Positions 52,139 to 60,583 of a DNA stretch of 64,000 nt are shown here, in pieces. The first letter of the stretch is position 1. Every line of letters starts with the position of its first letter. The notes beneath the pieces were generated by a model. It ran no database searches. It worked only from the letters and a program-made list of their open reading frames with translations, and was not told where the DNA came from. This DNA is from Falsiroseomonas sp050563545 (GTDB lineage Bacteria; Pseudomonadota; Alphaproteobacteria; Acetobacterales; Acetobacteraceae). The stretch lies in the NCBI RefSeq assembly GCF_050563545.1, contig NZ_JBNXUM010000010.1:124001-188000 (forward strand), read 5' to 3'. The position numbers and the translations under genes are program-made.

Positions 52139-53041
52139 ATGAGCCTGCCGCCCAGCAAGATGGTGCGCGTCATCCTGAACACCGACGCGAAGAACGAGGC
52201 GGACGATCAGTACGCCATCGTCCAGGCGCTGCTGACGCCGATGTTCGACCTGCACTGCATCATGCCCGCGCATTTCGGCCGCAAGAAGTCCGCGCACAGC
52301 CTGAAGGACAGCCACGACGAGGTGCAGCTGCTGCTCGACCTGATGGACCTCAAGGGCAAGGTGCGCGTGATCGACGGTGCCGAGGACACCATGCCCGACG
52401 AGCGCACCCCCGCGGATTCAGCCGGGGCGCGCTTCATCATCGAGCAGGTCATGAAGGACGATCCCCGTCCGCTGCACGTCGCCTTCCTCGGCCCGCTCAC
52501 CGACATGGCGGCGGCGATCCTAATGGAGCCGCGGATCGTGAGCCGCAACGTCCGCGTGGTCTGGATCGGCGGCGGTGTCTGGCCTGTGGGCGGGCAGGAA
52601 TACAACCTGTCCAACGACATCGCCGCGGCAAACGTCGTCTTCCGCTCCGGCATCGAGATTTGGCAGATCCCGAAGCCGCTCTACCGCGTCATGGCCGTCA
52701 GTTATGCCGAGCTGCGCGAGCGCGTGGAGCCGCATGGCCGGATTGGCAAGTACCTCGTCGAGCAGCTCATCGAGCACAACGCCCACCGGCCGGAGCCGCT
52801 GGAACACCGTTCGCTTGGCGACAGTCCGGCGATCGGCGTGATGATGTACCCGGAATGCGGCCAGTCAGACTGGCGCGCGGCGCCCGAGTTCAACGCGCTG
52901 ATGAACTACGAGCACACCGGGCGGAATCGCACGGTCAAGGTCTACACCGACATCGACCAGCGCTACATCCACGAGGACTTCTTCGCCAAGCTGGCGCGCT
53001 TCAACCGCGGCGTGCAGGAGTTGGCGAAGTTCGACGGCTGA
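52139..53041 (+). CDS. nucleoside hydrolase-like protein with altered active-site start
   Basis: This is a 300-aa protein of the inosine-uridine nucleoside hydrolase superfamily. The Ca-binding Asp cluster at the N-terminus reads LNTDAKNEADDQYAI where nucleosidases have DTDPGxDD, with the Asp pair near residue 20 kept. The later VVWIGGGVWPVGGQEYNLSNDIAAANVVF block matches the family (usually GG...EFN...D). It cleaves an N- or O-glycosidic bond of a pentose compound. In this operon apiose- or ribose-containing substrates are plausible. Substrate unproven. Confidence 0.82.
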   Translation: MSLPPSKMVRVILNTDAKNEADDQYAIVQALLTPMFDLHCIMPAHFGRKKSAHSLKDSHDEVQLLLDLMDLKGKVRVIDGAEDTMPDERTPADSAGARFIIEQVMKDDPRPLHVAFLGPLTDMAAAILMEPRIVSRNVRVVWIGGGVWPVGGQEYNLSNDIAAANVVFRSGIEIWQIPKPLYRVMAVSYAELRERVEPHGRIGKYLVEQLIEHNAHRPEPLEHRSLGDSPAIGVMMYPECGQSDWRAAPEFNALMNYEHTGRNRTVKVYTDIDQRYIHEDFFAKLARFNRGVQELAKFDG

Positions 53042-53048
53042 GGAGGGA

Positions 53049-53795
53049 GTGAAGAGGGTGTCCGTCGGGCAGATCCAGCGGCGGAAGTTGTCCGAGGCGG
53101 TGCTCGACCGCCTAATGGACCGCATCGGCGCCGGCGAGTTCCCGCCGGGCAGCCAGCTGCCGTCGGAGCGCGACCTCATGGAGGCCTATGGCGTCGGCCG
53201 CCCAGCGGTGCGGGAAGCACTGCAATCGCTGGAGCGGTCCGGCATCATCAACATCACCCATGGCGAACGTGCGCGCGTCGCGGTGCCGTCCGCGGCCGGG
53301 CTGGTCGCACAGATCGCCGGGGGTGCGCAGCACCTCATGCGCATCGCGCCCGGCTCGGTAGAGCACCTGAAGGAGGCGCGCGTGTTCCTGGAAGCCGGCC
53401 TTGCCCGGCTGGCCGCCGAGCGCGCGAGCGATGACGGCGTCGTCGCCCTTGGCGCCCTGATCGAGCAGCAGCGCCGCGCGCGGGCACGGCCGCGCGACTT
53501 CGTGAATGCCGACATGGCCTTCCACCGCCAGATCGCGGCGATGACGGGCAACCCGATCTTCCCCGCGGTGGTGGAGGCGATGTTCGGCTGGCTCGGCGCG
53601 CATCACCGGTCTCTGGTGCGCGCGCCAGGCGCGGAAAGCCTGACGCTTGCAGAGCATGAGCGCATCGTGGCGGCGATCGAGGCGCGAGATCCCGCCCAGG
53701 CCGAGGCGGCAATGCGCGACCACCTGACCCGCGCCAATGCGCTCTATGGCAGCCTGCTGCGCAGGGAGGCAGAGACAGCGGAGGTCACGTCGTGA
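53049..53795 (+). CDS. FadR/GntR family transcriptional regulator with FCD domain
   Basis: This 248-aa protein starts GTG 53049. The N-terminal winged HTH has the GntR signature (GEFPPGSQLPSERDLMEAYGVGRPAVREALQSLERSGII). The FCD domain has the metal-binding Asp/His set (NADMAFHRQIAAMTGN near 158; AEHERIVAAI near 200; a final His in RDHLTRAN). Effectors are usually carboxylates or sugar acids. It probably controls this operon. Its stop overlaps the lactonase gene as GTGA. Confidence 0.92.
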   Translation: MKRVSVGQIQRRKLSEAVLDRLMDRIGAGEFPPGSQLPSERDLMEAYGVGRPAVREALQSLERSGIINITHGERARVAVPSAAGLVAQIAGGAQHLMRIAPGSVEHLKEARVFLEAGLARLAAERASDDGVVALGALIEQQRRARARPRDFVNADMAFHRQIAAMTGNPIFPAVVEAMFGWLGAHHRSLVRAPGAESLTLAEHERIVAAIEARDPAQAEAAMRDHLTRANALYGSLLRREAETAEVTS

Positions 53796-55873
53796 CGGAG
53801 GACGAGGCCGCGCTACTGACTTTCGGCACGACGGAACCCCCGCCGGCACGCCACGTGCTTCAGGCCGGCGCGTTGCGCTGCGTTCTCGAAGCGGGGGTGG
53901 TGCGGCATGTCACCTGGCGCGGCGTGGAGGTGCTGCGCGGCATCGCCTATCTGCTGCGCGACACGGATTGGGGCACGCCGTCCTCGAAGGTCGGCGGGCT
54001 CGCGGTAGAGGAAGACGCAGACGCCTTCCGCGTGTCGTTCGAAAGCTGCACCGCCGTAGGTGATGCTACTTTCATCGTTACAGCGCGCATCGAGGGCCGG
54101 GCAGACGGCTCGCTGGTCTTCGACGCGACCGGCGTCGCCGACGGGCCGATCGACACCTGCCGCTGCGGCTTTGTGGTGCTGCATTCCGCCGCCGTCGCCG
54201 GCCTGGACCTCGAGGTCGAACACACCGGCGGCGCCGTCTCACACATGCGCTTCCCGACGGAGATCAGCCCGTCCCAGCCGGTCCTCGACATCCGCGCCCT
54301 GACCTGTCGGCCGGCGCCGTGGATCGCGGTGACGTGCCGCATGGAAGCGGACCTCCCGCTCGATCCCGCCGGCAAGTTCGAGATGGAGGATCAGCGCAAC
54401 TGGTCCGACGCCTCCTTCAAGACCTATGTCGGCTCGCTGCTGGATCCCTGGCCGTACCGGCTGGAAGCCGGCGTCGCACGCCGGCAGCGCGTCGAGGTAG
54501 CGATCAAGGACGACGGACCGGCGATGCCGGCCATCGCCACTGGCGACGCTGCACCGCACATCGAGCTCGTCGATGCTGGGCGGATGCGGCTGCCGGAGAT
54601 CGGGATGGGCGTGCCGCAGGGCGCGGCGGGGATCGACGATGCCGCGGCCGCGCGGGTTGCGGCGCTAGGTCCGCGCTGGCTCGTCGTGTCGCTCGAGCTC
54701 GATACGGCGGGCCAGCGCGAACAGCTGGCGGCCGCCGCGACGCTTGCCCGGCGATGCGGCGCGCGGATCCAGTTGGAGATCGTGCTGCCGGCCTTGGCGC
54801 CGGCAAATGTGGAACTCGCGGCCGCCGCGCACCTCTGCGCGGAAGCCGGGCTGTCGCCCGCGGCGGTGCTGGCCTGTCCGCGTGCAATGATGCGCAGCTA
54901 CCAGCCGAGCGATAGCTGGCCAGACGTGCCCCCGCCCGACGCCTGCGCCGAGGCCGCGCGCGCTGCCTTCCCGGGCGCGCGCATCGGCGCGGGCATGGTG
55001 ACCTACTACACCGAGCTCAATCGCTTCCGGCCCGGCGGCCAGGCCTTCGACTTCATCGGCCACGCTACCGCGCCCATCGTGCACGCGGCCGACGATGTCT
55101 CGGTCATGGAGACACTGGAATCGCTGCCCCACATGGCGCGGTCGGTGCGCGCGATCTGGCCGGGGCGCGGGCACCGCATCGGCCCGTCCTCGCTAGCGAT
55201 GCGCAGCAACCCCTACGGCGCGGCCCTTGTGCCCAACCCCGATCTCCGCCGCGCCGCGCTGGCTGGCGAGGATCCTCGCCAGCACGGTCTCTTCGCCGCG
55301 GCCTGGACAATCGGCTATGCAGCCGCGCTGGCTCCTGAAGGGACGGAAATGGTGGCGCTGCACGCAACGCATGGCGCGTCGACGCTGCTGGCGATGCCGG
55401 TGTCCTCGCAACTCCCGCTTCCGTCCGGTGCCACGGTGCCGCCGGTCTTCCACGCGCTTAGATGGCTGGCGCGCGGCGGCGGACAGCGCGCAATGATGGT
55501 GCTCGGCGCACCGCCCGGCCTTGGCGCGGTTGCCTGGGTCGATGACAACAGCACACGCGTCGCGCTCGCGAATCTCACGCCGACGTCGCTGAGAGTGCGA
55601 TTGGATGGCGTTTGGCGCGCGCAGACCCTAGACCTTCATGGTGTCCTGCCGGCTCTGCGCGACGAGCATTGGCTCGACAGGACAACGCTCGCGGGCAGCG
55701 TGTTCGGTATTGAGCCTTACGCCAGCTTATTCCTTCACAACGCCCGGGATGAAGACGCGCGCATTGGGAGGGTAAAGGGAAGGCGGTCGAGTTCAACCGC
55801 CAGCCTAGAGGCGCATCACGGACAGGCTCAGCATGGACTTGCCGCAACCGGCGTGAACGGCAAGGCGGCGTAG
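53792..55873 (+). CDS. D-apionate lactonase-like protein (ApnL family)
   Basis: This 693-aa protein starts GTG 53792. It matches the three-domain apionate lactonase family: an N-terminal beta domain with CRCGFVVLHSAAVAGLDLEV and FEMEDQRNWSDASFKTY near 205, a central TIM-barrel-like domain (from about 260, IGMGVPQGAAGIDD), and a C-terminal beta domain. The family opens D-apionolactone to apionate in apiose catabolism. After EPYASLFL the last 45 residues look foreign, so the normal 3' end may be replaced by a junction. Gene identity is moderately strong; substrate inferred from family. Confidence 0.75.
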   Translation: MTEDEAALLTFGTTEPPPARHVLQAGALRCVLEAGVVRHVTWRGVEVLRGIAYLLRDTDWGTPSSKVGGLAVEEDADAFRVSFESCTAVGDATFIVTARIEGRADGSLVFDATGVADGPIDTCRCGFVVLHSAAVAGLDLEVEHTGGAVSHMRFPTEISPSQPVLDIRALTCRPAPWIAVTCRMEADLPLDPAGKFEMEDQRNWSDASFKTYVGSLLDPWPYRLEAGVARRQRVEVAIKDDGPAMPAIATGDAAPHIELVDAGRMRLPEIGMGVPQGAAGIDDAAAARVAALGPRWLVVSLELDTAGQREQLAAAATLARRCGARIQLEIVLPALAPANVELAAAAHLCAEAGLSPAAVLACPRAMMRSYQPSDSWPDVPPPDACAEAARAAFPGARIGAGMVTYYTELNRFRPGGQAFDFIGHATAPIVHAADDVSVMETLESLPHMARSVRAIWPGRGHRIGPSSLAMRSNPYGAALVPNPDLRRAALAGEDPRQHGLFAAAWTIGYAAALAPEGTEMVALHATHGASTLLAMPVSSQLPLPSGATVPPVFHALRWLARGGGQRAMMVLGAPPGLGAVAWVDDNSTRVALANLTPTSLRVRLDGVWRAQTLDLHGVLPALRDEHWLDRTTLAGSVFGIEPYASLFLHNARDEDARIGRVKGRRSSSTASLEAHHGQAQHGLAATGVNGKAA

Positions 55874-55962
55874 TGCGCCAAGATAGCCTCGCGCACCGCT
55901 TTGCTGTCCGCTTCGCCTGGCGGCGCGAAGGCTCCGGGCGGGCCTCTTGCAGGCCTGCACGG

Positions 55963-56280
55963 GTGCGTCCAGTCAATGCCGCGATCGCCCGGCTCTTGGC
56001 CCTTGTCGCCAAAGGCGTGCAGCCGCCCCGCATGGCGCGTGAGGTGGAGGTGATCGTCGCCGAATGGCTACGCGTGCCGGACGCCGATCCGTCAGAAGCG
56101 AAGGCGTGGCTCGACGAGCTGCGTGAGCAGATCGCGGTCGGTGTCGGCGATGCGGAGGAGCAGGTCTCCGACATCGATAGCAGTGAGCCGGCTGCTGTGC
56201 GCCAGGCGCAAGCCACGTTGGCTGCGCTGGTCGCCACGCGGGATGCCGCTGAGCGTGCGCGCGCCGCTGTCCTGGCCTGA
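55963..56280 (+). CDS. hypothetical protein, 105 aa
   Basis: It is unrecognised and acidic overall. The part from GTG 55963 (start VRPVNAAIARLLALVAKGVQ) looks protein-like: an N-terminal helix, an acidic middle and a C-terminal Ala-rich coiled-coil-like helix (AVRQAQATLAALVATRDAAERARAA). The frame extends back to GTG 55873, next to the lactonase stop, but that region looks non-coding. The family may be phage-derived given the neighbours. Confidence 0.45.
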   Translation: MRPVNAAIARLLALVAKGVQPPRMAREVEVIVAEWLRVPDADPSEAKAWLDELREQIAVGVGDAEEQVSDIDSSEPAAVRQAQATLAALVATRDAAERARAAVLA

Positions 56281-56362
56281 ACAGTCCTCACCGGCTGTGC
56301 ATGCCGGTCCTGACACGCCGCCTCATCTCGGCTAATGGGCAGGCCTCGCAAGGAGCTTGTCT

Positions 56363-56674
56363 ATGTCGAAGAAGTTTCTGACCGACGTCATCGCCCAGTC
56401 CGCTGACATGCCGGCCCTAGCCGCAGGCCGCCTGGCCGCGGACATCATCGCCACAATCAAGGGGCAGATCGTCGAGAATGGTCGCTTCACCATCCCTGAC
56501 TTCGGCGCGTTCGTTGTGCGCGAGACGGCGAAGCGGACGGCGCTGAACCCGAAGACGGGCGAGAAGGTCGCGGTTAAGGCCGGCGCAGCGGTGCGCTTCA
56601 AGGCGAGCCCGGCGCTGAAGGAGGCGGCCTTCGCTGGTCTGAAGAAGGCGAAGCGCAAAGCTGCGAGGAGCTGA
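56363..56674 (+). CDS. HU/IHF family DNA-binding protein
   Basis: This 103-aa protein starts ATG 56363 with AGGAG 7 nt upstream; a TTG two codons earlier is less likely. The fold is that of HU: a helical N-terminal half (KKFLTDVIAQSADM, LAAGRLAADIIATIKGQI) followed by the DNA-binding strand region with GRFTIPDFGAFVV and LNPKTGEKVAVKAG. The C-terminal tail is Lys-rich (KKAKRKAARS). It bends or packs DNA as a nucleoid protein. It lies within a stretch of phage remnants, so it may be a mobile-element copy rather than the main HU. Confidence 0.9.
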   Translation: MSKKFLTDVIAQSADMPALAAGRLAADIIATIKGQIVENGRFTIPDFGAFVVRETAKRTALNPKTGEKVAVKAGAAVRFKASPALKEAAFAGLKKAKRKAARS

Positions 56675-56806
56675 CTGCGCGCGGGCACGGCCGCGTGCGG
56701 CTGTGCCCGCTGCGCAGCACTAGCCAGTCCAGGTGCCGCGTTCGGTCACCGCCCGAGAACACGAGCCCTTATTGCGCGGCAGCGCGAGATCACCCGGAGC
56801 CTTGCT

Positions 56807-57460
56807 ATGGCCGTCACCATAACCGCCTTCGAACACTCCCCCGATCGCGGCAGAGGGCTGGCCCGCGACATGCGTGTCCGCTGGGCGCTCGAAGAAGTGG
56901 GCCAGCCTTACGACGTTCGTCTGCTGTCCTTCGGTGCGATGAAGGAACCCGCGCATCGCAAGCTCCATCCGTTCGGGCAGATCCCGACCTACGAGGACGG
57001 CGACCTTGTCCTGTTCGAGTCGGGCGCGATCGTGTTCCATGTCGCGGAGCACCACGCGGGCCTGCTGCCTAGCGCCGCTCATGCCCGGGCGCGCGCGATC
57101 GCATGGATGTTCGCTGCGCTCAACACCGTGGAACCACCAATCGTTGATCGCGCAAGCGCCATCCTCATGGAGCGCGACAAGGTTTGGCACGGGGAGCGCT
57201 TGCCCATCCTCGATGATCGTGTCCGCAACCGACTGCGCGAACTTTCCAGTCGTCTTGGCGAGGCCGACTGGCTCGATGGTGCGTTCAGCGCCGGTGACTT
57301 GCTGATGGTCACGGTGCTGCGCAGGTTGATCGGATCAGGCATCTTGGAGGAATACCCGAACCTCTCCGCCTACGTCGGCCGTGGCGAATCGCGGCCAGCC
57401 TATAAGCGCGCTTTCGCCGCTCAGCTGGCGGTGTTTGCCGGCACTCCGCAAAGCGGCTGA
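56807..57460 (+). CDS. glutathione S-transferase family protein
   Basis: This 217-aa protein has the thioredoxin-like N-terminal domain (VRWALEEVGQPYDVRLLSF, then HPFGQIPTYEDGDLVLFESGAI with the cis-Pro and the Glu-Ser that binds glutathione) and an all-helical C-terminal domain. It conjugates or reduces small electrophiles with glutathione. It starts ATG 56807 after a 132-nt gap and is not coupled to its neighbours. Confidence 0.9.
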   Translation: MAVTITAFEHSPDRGRGLARDMRVRWALEEVGQPYDVRLLSFGAMKEPAHRKLHPFGQIPTYEDGDLVLFESGAIVFHVAEHHAGLLPSAAHARARAIAWMFAALNTVEPPIVDRASAILMERDKVWHGERLPILDDRVRNRLRELSSRLGEADWLDGAFSAGDLLMVTVLRRLIGSGILEEYPNLSAYVGRGESRPAYKRAFAAQLAVFAGTPQSG

Positions 57461-58046
57461 TCGTCGAAAGCTCCTGACGCGACTGTTCCGCCGATTGGGA
57501 TGCGGTGACCCCCATTTCGTCCGAGACCGGCTGGTGGCTCCGCCGCTAACAAGACCCGTTCCGCTGGAGACCCAGGGTCGGATGATGGTATAGCTTCATC
57601 GCGCAGTGTCCGCTCGGGTCCGACTTCCGCTCGTCGCCGAACCGCCTGCGTCGCATTACTAGCTGACGGAGCGCCACGGCGACGCTGTTACGATTCACCC
57701 GGTGGCGGCGCGTGAGTCGCTGGTGCTAGGTCTGAGGAACGTCGAGATCGTGTCGCTCGACACGGCGGTGGCTCCCGAGCCACGCAGCCGGTCAATCCGC
57801 AGCGTGCCTCGCGAGCCGATGGGTCCTTCCTGGGCCTGTCGTATGCGGGGGGCGGAAGCGCGCGACATCGCTAGCGTCAGGCTTTTTCTGCAGGTTGCCA
57901 GTGTTGCCAAGGCTCAGATCGAGCCGCAAGTGATTCATCCAGGTGCATTCCTGATTGGAAGCGGTGGACGCCAAAGCGAGGCAGTTGCCAGCGGGCTGGC
58001 ATCGCCGCCGGCCCGGTTGCCAGTTGCCGTCGTGATGGAGACGATC
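57461..58046. other. intergenic stretch, no supported gene
   Basis: A long open frame covers 57702-58046, but its start region has no ribosome-binding site and its first 110 residues do not resemble a protein domain. I take the real start of the following gene to be 58047. No tRNA, repeat or clear promoter is seen. The prophage remnant may begin in this gap. Confidence 0.4.
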
Positions 58047-58553
58047 ATGCCGGAGCGCACCACCTCGGCGCGTGACGTCGCGCGCCGGCTCGACGTCTCG
58101 CACACCGCCATCCAGAAGGCCGAGCGGGTCGGGCGCATCAGTCGCGAGCCGGACGGCAGCTGGGACATCGACCGGGTCCGGCGCGACATAGCCGAGACGG
58201 CACGACCAGGCCGCTCGCCGCTGGCGCCCCCGATGGAGACGACCGCACTCGGGCGGCTGACCATCGCCGGGCTGGCCCTGCGCGTGGAAGCGCAGCGCCT
58301 CGCGCTCGATCGCAGCAAGGGGCGGCTGGTCGACATCGCGACAGCGGACGCCCGCATCGACGAGATTGCGGGCGCCATGCGCGATGCGCTGCTGAACTGG
58401 CCCGCGCGAGTGTCGGGGCAGATTGCCGCCCAGGTCGGCACGGATCCCCACCTCGTGCAGACCATGCTGCAGGAGCACATCGGCTCGCTGCTGACGGAAG
58501 TCGCGGCGCGGCTAGAGTCCCGGTCGGGCATCGGGACATCGCCCACCGAATAG
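58047..58553 (+). CDS. phage terminase small-subunit-like protein
   Basis: This 168-aa protein starts ATG 58047 with GGAGAC upstream. The N-terminus is a winged-HTH (TSARDVARRLDVSHTAIQKAERVGRI) followed by helical packaging-type sequence (VEAQRLALDRSKGRLVDIATADARIDEIAGAMRDALL). The layout resembles Nu1-type terminase small subunits, which bind pac/cos DNA. The broken large terminase is 1.4 kb downstream in the same direction, which supports the call. Confidence 0.65.
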   Translation: MPERTTSARDVARRLDVSHTAIQKAERVGRISREPDGSWDIDRVRRDIAETARPGRSPLAPPMETTALGRLTIAGLALRVEAQRLALDRSKGRLVDIATADARIDEIAGAMRDALLNWPARVSGQIAAQVGTDPHLVQTMLQEHIGSLLTEVAARLESRSGIGTSPTE

Positions 58554-58636
58554 GGTGCGGCGGCGATCTATCGCTTGGCTCAGCCCACGCCGCAGCGCGA
58601 ATGGTCCGTCACGCGATGCGCATGACGGAGAAGGCG

Positions 58637-58861
58637 ATGAGCAAGAGCGAAGCGAACCAGCAGCGGAGCCTCAAAGCCTTCCTGGCGAAGAAGGCGGAGT
58701 GCGACGCCCTGCTCGCCGAGTTGCAGGGGGCCAGCGAGGACCACTTCGGGGCGGACCCGGAAGCGGTGCTCTGGCGCGAGACGGCCTGGCTCGCGGACGC
58801 CACGGCGAAGCTGAAGGACATCGCAGATCAGCACTTGCGCCGGGGTGAATACGCCGCCTGA
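58637..58861 (+). CDS. small phage-region hypothetical protein, 74 aa
   Basis: It starts ATG 58637 with a GGAGAAGG site; an in-frame ATG upstream at 58622 is also possible. It is soluble, with a helical acidic/Ala-rich sequence (LKAFLAKKAECDALLAELQGASEDHFG). I do not recognise it. It sits between the two terminase-related genes, so it is probably a phage accessory gene. Confidence 0.55.
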   Translation: MSKSEANQQRSLKAFLAKKAECDALLAELQGASEDHFGADPEAVLWRETAWLADATAKLKDIADQHLRRGEYAA

Positions 58862-58956
58862 CGCGGGACGCTCCCGCACCGGCCCGACCGGCAGCTCCGG
58901 CGGGGCTCGGGGTGGTAGCACCCGGCCCCTCGGGTGCCGAACGGGAGACCCCGACG

Positions 58957-59805
58957 ATGAAACTCACTGACACGCAGATGGCGATCCTGACCGCCGCAGC
59001 GCAGCATCCTGACCATCTGGCCTACCCGCCCGCGCGCCTGCCCGCCGGCGCGCGGCAGTCGGTCGCGAAGGCGCTGTTGAAGAACGACCTGGTGATCGCG
59101 GTGCACCGCCCTGCCTATGACGCCATCGCGAAGTGGACGGTGAATGGCGACGAGATGCTGCTGAAGATCACCGACGAGGGGCTACGCGCCATCGGCATCG
59201 ACTCGAACGCGAGCGACGCGCCGGTGGACGACGAGCAGAGCGCCGAGGCCATCGCGCGCCGCAACGCCGAGCGCCGCGCCGGCGCCGAGGCCGCCGCGAC
59301 GGGCGCCGACATGGCGCCCACGGACGGGGAGGACGCGGCGGAGGGGGAAGCCTTTGCGGAGGAGGCCGAGGCGCCCCAGGACGCGCCTACGCCCGCCCCG
59401 CGCGCCAGCCTGCGCGACGCTGCCGAGGCGGTGCTGGCCGCCTGGCACAACGAGGCGAACCGCAAGACGGACATCATCGCCGCCCTCGACGGGCCGATGC
59501 AGGCCATCCGCGCCACCCTCGCCGGCAAGCCGCCGCGCCAGGCCCGCGAGTCCGGCACCCCGCGGAAGCCGCGCGAGGGCACGAAGCAGGAGACGGTGCT
59601 GGCAATGCTCCGCCGCGAGGAGGGCGCCACCATCGCCCAGATCTGCGAGGCCACCAGCTGGCAGCAGCACACGGTGCGCGGGTTCTTCGCCGGCTTGAAG
59701 AAGCGTCAGGGGATTGAGGTGCAGGTGCTGGAGCGGGTGCGCCAGGTTGGGCCGAACAAGGAGGGCACGAAGGGCTCCTTCACGATCTACCACCTGCCGG
59801 GCTGA
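58957..59805 (+). CDS. DUF3489 domain protein
   Basis: This 282-aa protein (ATG 58957, GGGAG site) has an N-terminal helical domain (LTDTQMAILTAAAQHPD), a long acidic/Ala-rich linker, and the C-terminal DUF3489 domain (GTKQETVLAMLRREEGATIAQICEATSW then TVRGFFAGLKKRQG), a winged-HTH-like fold. The family is widespread in alphaproteobacterial phages and mobile elements and probably binds DNA. Its place between small and large terminase genes agrees with a prophage origin. Confidence 0.8.
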   Translation: MKLTDTQMAILTAAAQHPDHLAYPPARLPAGARQSVAKALLKNDLVIAVHRPAYDAIAKWTVNGDEMLLKITDEGLRAIGIDSNASDAPVDDEQSAEAIARRNAERRAGAEAAATGADMAPTDGEDAAEGEAFAEEAEAPQDAPTPAPRASLRDAAEAVLAAWHNEANRKTDIIAALDGPMQAIRATLAGKPPRQARESGTPRKPREGTKQETVLAMLRREEGATIAQICEATSWQQHTVRGFFAGLKKRQGIEVQVLERVRQVGPNKEGTKGSFTIYHLPG

Positions 59806-59959
59806 CGCGCGTCGGCCACAGCGCCCAGGATCATCACACGCGCCGGGGATCATCGCGATCCCCGGCGCCTTCGCAAGTTGGCTGCGCGGAACCACAGCGC
59901 GAAGCGTCCGTCACGCGCAGGCGCCATCGACGGAGACCGCGGCCCGCGCCCCTCAGCAT
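59806..59959. other. gap before the broken large-terminase remnant
   Basis: About 150 bases with no gene. It contains CAGCGCGAA, three variable bases, then TCCGTCACGCG near 59893, similar to bases near 58593. The repeat is short but may be a phage promoter or binding site. Confidence 0.25.
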
Positions 59960-60176
59960 GTGCACCGCGGCGCTGGGGCCATTCCTCGCCCGCCGCCGCA
60001 GTTCACCGTTTCGGCCTGGGCCGAGCGGCATTGGGTGCTGAGCCGCCGCCGTTCCTCGGAGCCGGGGCCGTGACGCACGCCGCGGACGCCCCACCTGCGC
60101 GACGTCCTGGAGGCGCTTTCCGCGCCCCATCCCGCGACGCGCGGTGTTCGTGAAGGAGGCTCATGTGGGCACGACC
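59960..60176 (+). pseudogene. remnant of phage terminase large subunit (GpA type)
   Basis: One frame reads PPPQFTVSAWAERHWVLSRR and, after an in-frame stop, LRDVLEALSAPHPAT; a shifted frame then gives AVFVKEAHVGTTES. These match, in order, the N-terminal start of GpA terminases (PLTVSEWADRHRVLS, YLREILDAL, and the VVFVKSAQVGKTE P-loop region). A stop codon and a frameshift show the gene is dead, and it ends before the nrdJ fragment. Confidence 0.7.
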
Positions 60177-60208
60177 GAAAGCAGAGACTGCTAGCTGAGC
60201 TACCCGCT

Positions 60209-60583
60209 TCAGATCGGACAGACCCCGACGAGCAGCGAGAGCCAGCGATACTGCTCATCCGGCGGCGCCTCCGGCGGCGCCTCCGGCGCGGTCACCAGCC
60301 GCGCCCCCAATGCCGAGGCGGCATCAGGGTGGGGAAGCCGACGATGGACATACCGGGGTAGGAGCGCAGCGCGCGCACCGGATAGCCGCGCGCTTCGTAG
60401 TCGGGTAGCAGCCTGTGGCTGTCGTCCGCCCAGCGCCCGGACGCGTCGCGCGTGCCTTTGAACTGCACCCAGCGCAGATACTGGCGCCGCGCCGGAAGAT
60501 GCCCCCTCGGTCAGGCCAAAGAGCTTGCTGGTGGTGCCGGCGGGCTTGACCGTGGTGACGGTAACCGGCTCTTCGAGGCCTAG
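60209..60583 (-). pseudogene. 3' fragment of nrdJ pseudogene (B12-dependent ribonucleotide reductase)
   Basis: The minus strand carries LEEPVTVTTVKPAGTTSKLF then GLTEG, a class II RNR signature, followed by frame changes into HLPARRQYLRWVQFKGTRD and later LVTAPEAPPEAPP with the C-terminal EQYRWLSLL tail. Short indels break the frame at least twice, so no full enzyme can be made. The 5' end of this piece abuts the IS element at 60584; the matching 5' fragment is on the other side of the IS. Confidence 0.8.

Noticed and set aside
57702..58046. Longer N-terminus for the small-terminase-like gene
   Set aside because: The extra 115 residues have no domain or ribosome-binding site; ATG 58047 has one and starts at the HTH.
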